DNA of 64,000 nucleotides from an uncultured beta proteobacterium (GCA_903938815.1 CAJAES010000009.1:1-64000); one strand, 5' to 3'; numbered from the stretch's first letter, positions 37,662 through 46,972 are shown. Made by a program: numbers and translations. The notes: generated by a model from the letters alone, not told the origin.

Positions 37662-40571
37662 TCATGGCTGATCTTCGAGCCAGGCCGCGGCACGCTCGCG
37701 CAGGTCGGCCAGGCCCTGCGCAGCGGCCAGGTTCCGTGCCTCGGCGACCATCGGGCGCAGCGGGCCTGTCTCCTCGCCAGCAAGGACCCGGGCGCGGGCG
37801 GCCAGTAGCCAGGCCTCCACCAGCCACTCCTGCAGGCCGCCGCTGCGGGCCACTGCGGCCTGTCGCTCGGCGGCGGCCAGGGCGGCCACGGCATCGCCGG
37901 CTGCGAACGCCAGTTCCACGTCGACGCGCGCCTGCCGCGCGTGCACGAGGGGGTGGCTGCTGCGGGCGGCCACCTCGCGCAGGCGGCGCAGGTCTTCGGG
38001 GGCCGGCGCCTTGCCCTGCGCCGTGGCGGCCATCACCGAGACGAGCACCCACTGCGACACCCGCAGCGGCTCGGGGCTGCCACGCAGCAGGGGCGCCGCC
38101 AGCGCCAGCGTCTTCGCGGCTCCGGCCGCGTCCCCGCACTGCAGCAGCAGGCGCGCGTGTCGCACGCGGGCCTCCGCCTCGAAGCCGGGGCTGGACTGCG
38201 ACTGCGCCAGTTCCAGCGCCTGCCCCAGGGCCGCTTCGGCCTCGGCGTGGCGACCGGCGGACGTGAGCACGCTGCCCAGCACCAGCAGCGACAAGGTCTC
38301 GGTGTGCGCGACACCGGCCCAGCTCTGCAGGCTGCGCCGGGCCATGAGCTCGGCCTGGGGCAGGTCGCCCATGGCATGCAGCATGACGGCGAGGTCGTTC
38401 TCCACCGTGATGCCGCGGCAGTAGTCGGGGTGCCGCTCCAGCAGCCGTGCGAGCGCATCGTGCGCGGCCTTCACCTGGCCGCCGAACCAATGAATCTGGC
38501 CCTCGAAGCTCAGCAGCGTCGGCCGCTTCGGTGCCGCCTGGCGCAGGCTGGCGAGCAGGGCCCAGGCGCCGGGGATGTCGGGCTCGCGCATCGCAAGCTC
38601 GATCAGCACTTCCAGCGCATCGATGCGGTCGCGCTCCGGCAGGCCGGGCAACAGGACGCGCAACCGCGCCGCGTGCAGCGCCGCGGCCGCCAGATCGCCC
38701 GCGAAGACGCGGTTGTCCACCAGCGCGGACCGCAGGCGGCCTTCGATCTGATGATGCTGCTCGACATCGGCCACCGCACCCAGCTGTGCCTGCACGGCCA
38801 TCAGGGCCGCTTCGCCGCGGGCCAGGTCCTCGAACATGTCGCAGGCGGCCAGTTCCAGCTGTGCCCGAAGCGCCTGCGCGGCGTCCAGGGATTCGTCCGC
38901 CACGTGGCGCCACACGCGGCGTGCCTCCTCGAACAGGCCACGGGCCTTCAGCTGTTCCGCTCCGCGGCTGCTCCAGGCCAGCGCGGTCTGCGGTTCGTCG
39001 GCGGCCCGCCAGTGTTCGGCGATGGTCATCGCGTCCCCCCACCCCTGCAGTGCCATCCAGAGCGCGGCATGGCGGTGCAGCGCCATGCATCGCGCCGTAC
39101 TCAGGGCGCCCGCGGTAGCCTCGCGGATGAGATCGTGCGCGCAGCTGAAGCCCGGCGCCTGACCGCGCAGCATGCCGGCTGCCAGGGCTTCGCCGCGAGC
39201 CTGCACCCACAGCGCGTCGGCGGCTTCGCCCATGTCCAGGCCCGCGAGCGCGCGCAAGGCTGCATCCGGAACGGGTTGCACGAAGATCGCTGCCGCTTCC
39301 ACCGCCTCGCGGGCCAGGGAGGGCAGGGCGTGCAGGCGGCGTTGCACCATCTCAAGGACCCGCGGCGGCAATGCCTCGCCGCCGCCGTCCAGCCCGGTGC
39401 CCGCGGCCACCAGCTCGCCCAAGGCAAAGGCATTGCCCGCACTCAGCGTGTGAAGCCGGTCGAGCTGCCCGGGGGTGAAGGTGGCGTCGGGCCAGCGCGA
39501 GCCGCACACCGAGGGCAGGGCGGCACGCGACAGCGGCCCTACGTCGATCTCCTCGAGATGGCCCGCCGTCCGCAGCGACTGCAGCGATTGAGCGAGCGCC
39601 GGCCCGATCTCGTGGCGGCGCACCGCGGCACGCCAGCGCAGCCTGCGCCCGTGAGCCAGCATCAACAGCCATTCCACCGTGGCTGCGTCGCACCATTGCA
39701 GGTCGTCCACCAACAGCACTGGCGTCAAGGCCTCGAAGGCGCGCGCCAGCGCCTCGACCAGCCGCGTCTGCGCAGTCAGGGCGTCGAGCGGCGGCAACGC
39801 CTCGTCGGGGGCCAGTTCCGGCAGGACACGGGCCAGATCGAGCCGGTAGGGGCGCAACGGGCTGGCGGTGCGGCCCAGTGCCGCCTCCAGAGCGGGAATC
39901 TGCGCCCGCAGGGCCTCCAGCAGCGGCCGGTAGGGCATGCCGTGCAGCCCTTCCAGCCCGCGCAGGCACGGGGCGTGCGGGAAGGCGGCGGCCAGCAACG
40001 TGGTCTTCCCGGCGCCCGGTTCGCCCAGCAGCAGCAAGGCAGGCGCGGGCGAGGACCTAAGGCGCTGGAACTCGGCGTCGCGGCCCGGAGGCGGTTGGGT
40101 GACGGAGGCCCCGGGACCGCTCCTGGATCGCTGGCTATGCAGCAGCCACTGCGCGTGCAGACCCTGCGCCGTCTCGCCGCACCACTCTGCGAAGCCGTCG
40201 TATCCGGCCAGCTGCCAGCCCTGCGGCCAATCCGACAGATCGAAAGGCGGCCCGTCCATCGTGGCGCCCGACTGAACGCGCGACAGGTCGGTCGGCAAGG
40301 ACAGGCGCAGCAGATGGCGTTGCGTCTGAAGGCAGTCGTCAACGCCCCAGCCGGCCAGTAGAGCGCGTGCGCGGTGCAGGTTCACGCGCAGATGGTGCAG
40401 CGCGTCGGGTGGTGCGGCATCGGGCCAGAAGATGGCGGCAAGCCGCTCGCGCGAAGTCCAGCCGTCGCTGGCGGCAAGCACCACGATCAGCGCGCCCGGC
40501 ACGGTCAGGGGCACCAGGGCCGTCGGGGCGCCGTCGGGGATCCAGGCGGGTGTCTTCAGCAGGCGCAGCAT
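37662..40571 (-). CDS. SARP-like transcriptional activator with AAA/NB-ARC-type ATPase and TPR-like region
   Basis: N-terminal winged-helix/BTAD-like 'GALIVVLAASDGWTSRERLAAIFWPDAAPPDALHHLRVNLHRARALL', P-loop 'GEPGAGKTTLL', Walker B 'VLLVDDLQWCD'; no obvious C-terminal LuxR HTH. Confidence 0.8.
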   Translation of the reverse strand: MLRLLKTPAWIPDGAPTALVPLTVPGALIVVLAASDGWTSRERLAAIFWPDAAPPDALHHLRVNLHRARALLAGWGVDDCLQTQRHLLRLSLPTDLSRVQSGATMDGPPFDLSDWPQGWQLAGYDGFAEWCGETAQGLHAQWLLHSQRSRSGPGASVTQPPPGRDAEFQRLRSSPAPALLLLGEPGAGKTTLLAAAFPHAPCLRGLEGLHGMPYRPLLEALRAQIPALEAALGRTASPLRPYRLDLARVLPELAPDEALPPLDALTAQTRLVEALARAFEALTPVLLVDDLQWCDAATVEWLLMLAHGRRLRWRAAVRRHEIGPALAQSLQSLRTAGHLEEIDVGPLSRAALPSVCGSRWPDATFTPGQLDRLHTLSAGNAFALGELVAAGTGLDGGGEALPPRVLEMVQRRLHALPSLAREAVEAAAIFVQPVPDAALRALAGLDMGEAADALWVQARGEALAAGMLRGQAPGFSCAHDLIREATAGALSTARCMALHRHAALWMALQGWGDAMTIAEHWRAADEPQTALAWSSRGAEQLKARGLFEEARRVWRHVADESLDAAQALRAQLELAACDMFEDLARGEAALMAVQAQLGAVADVEQHHQIEGRLRSALVDNRVFAGDLAAAALHAARLRVLLPGLPERDRIDALEVLIELAMREPDIPGAWALLASLRQAAPKRPTLLSFEGQIHWFGGQVKAAHDALARLLERHPDYCRGITVENDLAVMLHAMGDLPQAELMARRSLQSWAGVAHTETLSLLVLGSVLTSAGRHAEAEAALGQALELAQSQSSPGFEAEARVRHARLLLQCGDAAGAAKTLALAAPLLRGSPEPLRVSQWVLVSVMAATAQGKAPAPEDLRRLREVAARSSHPLVHARQARVDVELAFAAGDAVAALAAAERQAAVARSGGLQEWLVEAWLLAARARVLAGEETGPLRPMVAEARNLAAAQGLADLRERAAAWLEDQP

Positions 40572-40712
40572 GATGTGTCGCGGAGTCTAAGATCCATCGC
40601 GCGAACGGTCCGCGCAGGAATGCGCGCAGTTCCTCCCGATTCCCTCACCGAGCACCTGCCGCATGTCGATTCATCCCGCTCCCCGTCACCACGGCCTGGC
40701 TGACTGCCTCTG

Positions 40713-41579
40713 ATGCGCCTGCAAGCCAACGGGCTGGAGCTCGAGGTCGATGTCCAGGGGCCTGCCAACAGCGAGCCCGTGCTTCTGATCATGGGCCTGG
40801 GCATGCAGCTCGTCGCCTGGCCGCAGGCGTTCGTCGATCTGCTGGTGGCCCGCGGCCTGCGCGTCATCCGCTTCGACAACCGCGATGCCGGCCTGAGCCA
40901 GGGCTTCGACGCACTGGGCGTGCCGAACATGTCCGTGGCGGCCCTGCGCTACTTCCTGCGCATGCGTGTCCATGCCCCCTATTCGGTGGCCGACATGGCG
41001 GCCGACGCGCTGGGCGTGCTGGATGCGCTGGGCGTCCAGCGGGCGCATGTGTGCGGAGCGTCGATGGGCGGCATGATCGCCCAGCACCTGGCGGCGAGGC
41101 ACCCGCAGCGCGTGAAGAGCCTGGCGCTGATGATGACGACCAGCGGCTCGCGCCGCCTTCCCCAGGCCCGGGCGCACGTGCAGCGCGCGCTGCTGACGCG
41201 GCCCGACAGCAGCGACCCGGAGCGCGTGGTGGCGCACATGGAGCGGCTGCTGCACCTGATCGGCAGCCCGGCGTACCGGCCGGAGCCGGAAGCCTTCCGC
41301 GCACGCCTGCGCGCCACCGTGGAACGCGCGTGGCGCCCCGCCGGCTCGGCGCGCCAGCTGGTGGCCGTGGTCGCCGACGGCGACCGCACGCCCATGCTGC
41401 AGCAGATCGTCGCACCCACCGTGGTCATCCACGGACGCGAAGACCCACTGGTTCCACCTGCCTGCGGCGAAGACCTGGCGCACCGCATCGCGGGGGCTCG
41501 CATCGACCTCGTGCCCGGCATGGGGCACGATCTGCCGGACGCGCTGCTGCCGCGTTTTGCCGCCGCGCTGCGCATCTGA
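40713..41579 (+). CDS. Alpha/beta hydrolase
   Basis: 'PVLLIMGLGMQLVAWPQAFVDLLVARGLRVIRFDNRDAGLS', 'VCGASMGGMIAQHLAARHPQRVKSL'. Confidence 0.9.
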   Translation: MRLQANGLELEVDVQGPANSEPVLLIMGLGMQLVAWPQAFVDLLVARGLRVIRFDNRDAGLSQGFDALGVPNMSVAALRYFLRMRVHAPYSVADMAADALGVLDALGVQRAHVCGASMGGMIAQHLAARHPQRVKSLALMMTTSGSRRLPQARAHVQRALLTRPDSSDPERVVAHMERLLHLIGSPAYRPEPEAFRARLRATVERAWRPAGSARQLVAVVADGDRTPMLQQIVAPTVVIHGREDPLVPPACGEDLAHRIAGARIDLVPGMGHDLPDALLPRFAAALRI

Positions 41580-41591
41580 CGGGTTGACCTC

Positions 41592-41621
41592 GCACCCGAG
41601 CACCCGAGCACCCGAGCACCC
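41592..41621. repeat. Short tandem repeat GCACCCGA x3 plus partial
   Basis: Direct reading gcacccgagcacccgagcacccgagcaccc, 12 nt after a stop codon. Confidence 0.85.
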
Positions 41622-41652
41622 CGAAGGTCTGGGCCGAGACAAGCCAGGACGG

Positions 41653-43272
41653 TCAGCGCCGCACTGCCGGAGCCGGTTCGGCGCAGCTGAAATTCCGGGC
41701 ATCGTCGGTCGAGCCCTGGCCGCTGTGGACCGCGACGCGCGGCCAGGCGCACAGGGGCCGCGAACGGACGACTTCCGTCCCCGGGTTCTGCGGCACACGG
41801 TGCCGAACGGCGACAACCTGCTCAGGAGCCTCGCCTTGCTCGACCCAGCGGCGCATGGCGGCGCCCAGGCTGCGTGCAGGGTCGCCGTCGCCGCTGGCGA
41901 ACTGCCCGAATCGGTCCGCTCCGGGGCCGCCCACGCCGTGCTCGACACCGGGCGCCATGAACAGTCGCACCGACCGCGCCGCCTGTTCGGCGCCGAGCGC
42001 CAGCAGCACTCGGGCGTGATAGTCCACGGTCATCTTCGGTGGGGTGATCGCATCGTTCCAGCCCTGCCAAAGAATCAACTTGCCACCCCGGGCCACGAAG
42101 CGGGTGATGCCGGGGTCGGCCGCGTCCAGGGTGGCCGGCAACTGGCGCAATGCCGCCTGTCCTTCGCTGTGCATGCGGAAGCGGGCGATGTCCCAGGCGG
42201 CGTCGCCGGCAACCAGATGACGAAAGAAGCCTTCGGTTGGCGGCAACAGGACTGCGCTGCCCGGCTTGTCGCCGAAGTGCAAGGCATGCCAGGTGGGTTC
42301 GGAGCCGGGCGCCAGTGGGCTGATCGGAGGGCCGCCCGGCGCAGACCGGATGCCGCCATACAACCGACGCACGCCGCCAAGCTGGGCCGGAGTCAGGCAC
42401 TCCGGCGAGGCGTTTGCGGTGCAGGCCAGCACCGCAGGGTCGAAGGAACAGGTGAGCGGGTTCTCGAGCACGCCGTCACGTACGCCGTCTTGCGCGTCGC
42501 AGGCGTTCATGACGGCGCTCGACAACGCGGCCAGCTGCGAGGCTGACACGCGCGCGGCCGGCTCGTTCAGCAGGTGCGCCTGGAATTCGGCCGCGTTGAC
42601 ATAGATGGCCGTGAGATCTGGCGCGGGGGCGCCGGCCACGATGCCGTCGTAGTCGTCGGGGTAGCGCTGCGCGAGCATGAGAGCCTGACGGCCCCCGTTG
42701 GAATAGCCGCTGAAGTACGCATGCCGCGGCTTGCGGCCGTAGTAGGCCGCGGCCACGGCCTTGCCATGGACAGCGGCCAGGTGCACCGATCGATGTCCGT
42801 AGTCGATGATCTTCCCGGGTTGGCCCAGCGCCCAGCTCGAGTCTCCGGGGTCGGCGCGATGGCCGGTGTCGGTGGCCACTGCGGCGTAACCTGCGGCCAC
42901 CCGCGCGCCGAGGCCCCGATGGAAGATCTGCCCGCCGAACGACCCGTTGCCCAGGCCCCAGAAGCGCCCGGTCCACTGCGCGGCATCGGGAAGCCAGAGC
43001 TCGATCCCGATCTCGGATCCGGCTGCGGGCCGTGCCACGATCACCACACGACAGAAGGGGCGCGGAACCTCGAAGGCGCTGCCTTCCGGCGGCTTGAAGC
43101 TGCCGGCGGAATGCTGTGCGGCACTGACCACCTGCGCCTGGTCCAGGGCCGTGTTGATCAGCTCGGCGCAGCGGTCATCCGCGGCCGCTGCGGCCTGCCG
43201 AAGTCCGAAGACCATCACCAAGGCGGCGATCGGGCCAATGCTCCGCCGAAGCTTGCTCCAGAACATCTCCAT
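41653..43272 (-). CDS. Tannase/feruloyl esterase family alpha/beta hydrolase (secreted)
   Basis: Signal peptide, 'WTGRFWGLGNGSFGGQI', 'YFSGYSNGGRQALMLAQRYPDDYDGIVAGAPAPD', 'LILWQGWNDAITPP'. Start CAT 43270-43272 (MEMFWSK). Confidence 0.9.
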   Translation of the reverse strand: MEMFWSKLRRSIGPIAALVMVFGLRQAAAAADDRCAELINTALDQAQVVSAAQHSAGSFKPPEGSAFEVPRPFCRVVIVARPAAGSEIGIELWLPDAAQWTGRFWGLGNGSFGGQIFHRGLGARVAAGYAAVATDTGHRADPGDSSWALGQPGKIIDYGHRSVHLAAVHGKAVAAAYYGRKPRHAYFSGYSNGGRQALMLAQRYPDDYDGIVAGAPAPDLTAIYVNAAEFQAHLLNEPAARVSASQLAALSSAVMNACDAQDGVRDGVLENPLTCSFDPAVLACTANASPECLTPAQLGGVRRLYGGIRSAPGGPPISPLAPGSEPTWHALHFGDKPGSAVLLPPTEGFFRHLVAGDAAWDIARFRMHSEGQAALRQLPATLDAADPGITRFVARGGKLILWQGWNDAITPPKMTVDYHARVLLALGAEQAARSVRLFMAPGVEHGVGGPGADRFGQFASGDGDPARSLGAAMRRWVEQGEAPEQVVAVRHRVPQNPGTEVVRSRPLCAWPRVAVHSGQGSTDDARNFSCAEPAPAVRR

Positions 43273-43517
43273 GTCCACCCCTTTGCAGCACTTTTCGCGA
43301 GTATCCGTGATCGTTCGGGGCAACTGCTGGCCGGTTTCCGGCAGGGGCCTCGACGCTGGCGCCGTATCTCCGGGTTTCAGGCAAGCCTGCCCGCCAGGGG
43401 CAGGCAAAGCGCATGCCCTGCTACATTCCTGCCTGCCGATGCGCGCATCGGCCCCGGCTTTTCCTCTTTGCTCCGGGTACCAAAGGCTAAGGCGGATGCT
43501 GGCTTCACCGCGCGCTG

Positions 43518-43539
43518 GCAGACGTTGGGAAACGTCTGC
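43518..43539 (+). promoter_or_regulatory. Perfect hairpin GCAGACGTT-GGGA-AACGTCTGC ahead of small ORF
   Basis: 9-bp arms, 4-nt loop, 18 nt before the GTG start at 43558. Confidence 0.55.
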
Positions 43540-43557
43540 GCGGGTATCGGAGTTCCA

Positions 43558-43848
43558 GTGCAAGTCATCATCCAGTCCAACGAGGTCTTTCAGTACAACG
43601 CAGAGCTGCATCCGGTGGCGGCCATTGCGGGCCGATTCAACCTGGCGTTCAGCAGCACCTTTTCCGGCGCCAGAGACCCGGCGCCGCACGTGGCATTCCA
43701 GACCACGCTCGACCGAGTCGGCCTTCTTGCGCTGCGCGGCCTGGTCGACAGCGTGATCGGCGAACTCGCTGAAACCGACCGGCACGACCGTGTGCTGGCC
43801 ACGCAGGGGCTGCAGGGCAGCAACGCCACCGGGCCCGCGGAGGCCTGA
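43558..43848 (+). CDS. Conserved-looking hypothetical protein, 96 aa, GTG start
   Basis: GGAG 5 nt upstream of GTG; 'VQVIIQSNEVFQYNAELHPVAAIAGRFNLAFSSTFSGARDPAPHVAFQTTLDRVGLLALRGLVDSVIGELAETD' has natural protein composition unlike neighbouring spurious frames. Confidence 0.6.
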   Translation: MQVIIQSNEVFQYNAELHPVAAIAGRFNLAFSSTFSGARDPAPHVAFQTTLDRVGLLALRGLVDSVIGELAETDRHDRVLATQGLQGSNATGPAEA

Positions 43849-44065
43849 CGGCACGCATCGGTGCTGCCTTGCCCGATGGCGGCCCGGCAATTGAGACAAT
43901 GCGGCGATGAACATGAAGCCTCAGCCGATGCGAGACGGTCAGTCGTGGCCCGATGCTGCACGAGCTGTGCTTTCTGTGTTGGCGCCGCTTTCAGTGCTTG
44001 ACGCACCCGGCGTGTGCAATTCGTGTGCACGCCGCGTGCGGCCGGCTTGACAAGCAGCGCACTAG

Positions 44066-45100
44066 ATGCCCCATTCGACGCAAGAACACCCGGTGAATCA
44101 ACAGCTCGAACCATGGCGCCTGTCCGTCGCCCCGATGATGGACTGGACAGACCGCCACTGCCGGCACTTCCATCGGCTGATCACGCGCCATGCGCGCCTG
44201 TACACCGAGATGGTGACGACGGGCGCGCTGGTGCACGGCGACGTTCCCCGGCACCTCGACTTCGACGCCGCGGAGCACCCCGTGGCGCTGCAGCTCGGCG
44301 GCAGCGAGCCGGCCGACCTGGCCTGCTCGGCACGGCTGGGAGAGCGTTGGGGTTACGACGAGATCAACCTGAACTGCGGCTGCCCTAGCGAGCGCGTGCA
44401 GCGCGGCGCCTTCGGCGCCTGCCTGATGAACGAGCCGCGCACCGTCGCGGACGGCGTGAAGGCCATGCGCGATGCCGTTTCGATTCCCGTCACGGTCAAG
44501 CACCGCATCGGCGTGGACCGCACCGAGAGCTACGAGTTCGTGCGCGACTTCGTCGGCACCGTGGCCGAGGCCGGTTGCAGCGTCTTCATCGTGCACGCGC
44601 GCAATGCCTGGCTCCAAGGCCTGAGCCCGAAGGAAAACCGCGAGATCCCGCCGCTGCGCTATGACCTCGTGCACCGGCTCAAGGCCGAGTTTCCCGCGCT
44701 CACGATCTGCATCAACGGCGGCCTGGTGGGCGACGACGCCATCGCCGCGCAGTTGCAGCACGTGGACGGCGTGATGATCGGCCGCGACGCGTACCACCAC
44801 CCCTGGCGCATGGTCGACTGGGACCGGCGCTTCTTCGGCGACGAGCGGCCGGCGCCGCAGCGCGAAGCCGTGGAGGAGGCGATGGTGCGCTACATGGCAG
44901 GCCAGGCTGCGGTCGGTGTTCCCTGGTCGCACATATCGCGGCACATGCTCGGCCTGTGGAACGGCACGCCCGGTGCCAAGCGCTGGCGGCAGGTGTGGTC
45001 GGACCACCGGCTCAAGGGCGAATCGCCGGCTGCCGTGATGCGACTGGCCACCGAAGCGCGAGTCGTCCACCGTGCGGACACCCTCGAGGCTGCGCCTTGA
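44066..45100 (+). CDS. dusA: tRNA dihydrouridine(20/20a) synthase DusA
   Basis: 'WRLSVAPMMDWTDRHCRHFHRLITRHARLYTEMVTTGALVHGD', 'EINLNCGCPSERVQRGAFGACLM', 'VKHRIGVD'. Confidence 0.95.
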   Translation: MPHSTQEHPVNQQLEPWRLSVAPMMDWTDRHCRHFHRLITRHARLYTEMVTTGALVHGDVPRHLDFDAAEHPVALQLGGSEPADLACSARLGERWGYDEINLNCGCPSERVQRGAFGACLMNEPRTVADGVKAMRDAVSIPVTVKHRIGVDRTESYEFVRDFVGTVAEAGCSVFIVHARNAWLQGLSPKENREIPPLRYDLVHRLKAEFPALTICINGGLVGDDAIAAQLQHVDGVMIGRDAYHHPWRMVDWDRRFFGDERPAPQREAVEEAMVRYMAGQAAVGVPWSHISRHMLGLWNGTPGAKRWRQVWSDHRLKGESPAAVMRLATEARVVHRADTLEAAP

Positions 45101-45134
45101 AGCTGCCCCGTTCTTCAGTGAAAAGGACCCCGTC

Positions 45135-46217
45135 ATGCGTGTGAACGGACAGGCCAGACGCACGATCGTGCCCGCCATCACGGCCGACGCGGTCACGGTG
45201 ATCGACCAGCGGTGGCTGCCGCATCGGCTGGACGTGCAGACGCTGCGCGACTTGCCCGAGGTGATCGTCGCCATCCGCGACATGTGGGTGCGCGGGGCGC
45301 CGCTGATCGGCGTGACCGCCGCGTACGGCCTGGCGCTGCAGATGCGCCACGACGCCTCGGATTCATCTCTGGCCAGCGCCGCGCAGGCGCTCGTGGCGGC
45401 GCGGCCCACGGCGGTGAACCTGAACTGGGCCGTCCGGCGCCTGCAGGCCGCCCTGGACGGCCTGGCGCCTGGCCTGCGGGCGAGTGCCGCATGGCGCATC
45501 GCCGGCGAGATGGCCGACGAGGATGCGGCCGTCAACGAAGCCATCGGCCGCCACGGCCTGCCCTTGCTGCAGGCCGTGGCCGCGCGCCGCGGCCGGGTAG
45601 ATGTGCTGACGCACTGCAATGCCGGCTGGCTGGCCACGGTCGACTGGGGCACCGCCATCGCCCCCATCTACCAGGCGCAGGCCGCGGGCATCGAGGTGCA
45701 TGTGTGGGTCGACGAGACCCGCCCGCGCAACCAGGGTGCCAGCCTGACGGCCTGGGAGCTGGGTCAGCAGGGGGTCGCCCACACCGTGATCTCCGACAAC
45801 GCCGGCGGCCACCTGATGCAGCACGGGCAGGTGGACCTGGTCATCGTGGGCTGCGACCGCGTGTCCGCGCGCGGCGATGTCTGCAACAAGATCGGCACCT
45901 ACCTGAAGGCGCTGGCCGCCCACGACAACGGCGTGCCGTTCTACGCCGCGATGCCGCTGTCCACGCTGGACCTGAGCCTGCAGGACGGCCTGCGCGAGAT
46001 TCCCATCGAGGAACGCAGCGCGCGCGAGCAGACCCACATCACCGGCCGCGATGCGCGCGGTGAACTGGTGGAAGTACAACTCGTGCCCGACGGCAGCGGC
46101 GCGGCCAACCCTGCGTTCGACGTGACACCGGCGCGCCTGGTGAGCGGCCTCATCACCGAGCGAGGCATCGTGCCCGCGAACGAAGCGGCGTTGCGCGGCG
46201 TGGCGGGGCAGGGATGA
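45135..46217 (+). CDS. mtnA: S-methyl-5-thioribose-1-phosphate isomerase
   Basis: 'IRDMWVRGAPLIGVTAAYGLALQ', 'LTHCNAGWLATVDWGTAIAPIYQAQAAGIEVHVWVDETRPRNQGASLTAWEL', 'VGCDRVSARGDVCNKIGTYLKALAAHDNGVPFYAAMPLSTLD'. Confidence 0.95.
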   Translation: MRVNGQARRTIVPAITADAVTVIDQRWLPHRLDVQTLRDLPEVIVAIRDMWVRGAPLIGVTAAYGLALQMRHDASDSSLASAAQALVAARPTAVNLNWAVRRLQAALDGLAPGLRASAAWRIAGEMADEDAAVNEAIGRHGLPLLQAVAARRGRVDVLTHCNAGWLATVDWGTAIAPIYQAQAAGIEVHVWVDETRPRNQGASLTAWELGQQGVAHTVISDNAGGHLMQHGQVDLVIVGCDRVSARGDVCNKIGTYLKALAAHDNGVPFYAAMPLSTLDLSLQDGLREIPIEERSAREQTHITGRDARGELVEVQLVPDGSGAANPAFDVTPARLVSGLITERGIVPANEAALRGVAGQG

Positions 46218-46972
46218 GCGGCCAGCCGATGCCGCCTTTCGCATTGCCGTCGGTCATGACGACAACCTCGGCCACGGCCTGCTCCGTCGAGCAAGCGCCC
46301 GGACCCGCGCATGCCCCCGCAGCTTCGACCGACGAACCCGCCCTGCGCGAGGCCGGCCTCGCCGCCATCCGCCGGCTCGACGCCCTGGGCATGAACCGCG
46401 GCAGCACCGGCAACCTGAGCCTGCGTTGCGGGGCGGGCATGCTCATCACGCCCACCGGCATGGGCGCGGACGACCTGCGGGCCGAGGATTTCGTCTGGCT
46501 GGGCGACGACGGCACACTGCGCGGCGCCTGGCAGCCATCCTCGGAATGGCACTTCCACCGCGCGGTCTACACCGCCCGGCCCGAGTTGCAGGCCGTGGTG
46601 CACACGCACTCCGTCAACGCGACCGCCGTGGCCTGCCTGCGCCGCGGGCTGCCGGCATTCCACTACATGGTGGCCGTCGCGGGCGGTGATTCCGTGCCCT
46701 GCGTGGACTACTTCACCTTCGGCACCGAGGCGCTTTCCCGCGCCGTGGCCGAGGCGATGAAGGACCGCCACGCCTGCCTGCTGGCCAACCACGGGCTGAT
46801 CGCCGCCGGCACCACGCTGGCGCACGCCATGAAGGTGACACAGGAGATCGAATCGCTGTGCGAGGTCTACCTGAAGGCCCTGGCCGTGGGCGAGCCGGCC
46901 ATCCTGGGCACGGCACAGATGGCCGAGGTGATCGAGAAGTTCCGCCACTACGGGCGCAGCGCGGCCAGGTAG
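46214..46972 (+). CDS. Class II aldolase (FucA/Ald2-like), putative 5-methylthioribulose-1-phosphate aldolase
   Basis: 'GMNRGSTGNLSLRCGAGMLITPTGMGADDLRAEDFVWL', 'VVHTHSVNATAVACLRRGLPAFHYMVAVAGGDSV', 'ACLLANHGLIAAG'; ATGA overlap with mtnA. Confidence 0.85.
   Translation: MSGQPMPPFALPSVMTTTSATACSVEQAPGPAHAPAASTDEPALREAGLAAIRRLDALGMNRGSTGNLSLRCGAGMLITPTGMGADDLRAEDFVWLGDDGTLRGAWQPSSEWHFHRAVYTARPELQAVVHTHSVNATAVACLRRGLPAFHYMVAVAGGDSVPCVDYFTFGTEALSRAVAEAMKDRHACLLANHGLIAAGTTLAHAMKVTQEIESLCEVYLKALAVGEPAILGTAQMAEVIEKFRHYGRSAAR

Noticed and set aside
34910-37894. Full 994-aa reading of the P-type ATPase ORF
   Set aside because: N-terminal ~130 aa overlap the regulator's 3' end and have shadow-like composition; a GTG start near 37501 is more plausible.
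37941-40361. 806-aa plus-strand ORF opposite the SARP/AAA regulator
   Set aside because: Gln/Arg/His-rich shadow composition, no domain.
41592-41621. Possible CRISPR-like repeats
   Set aside because: Contiguous 8-mers without spacers; simple tandem repeat only. No cas genes in the window.
46214-46972. Assignment as MtnB dehydratase
   Set aside because: Motifs (GMNRGSTGNLSLR, PAFHYMVAVAGGDSV) read closer to FucA/Ald2-type aldolases; left as putative pending phylogeny.
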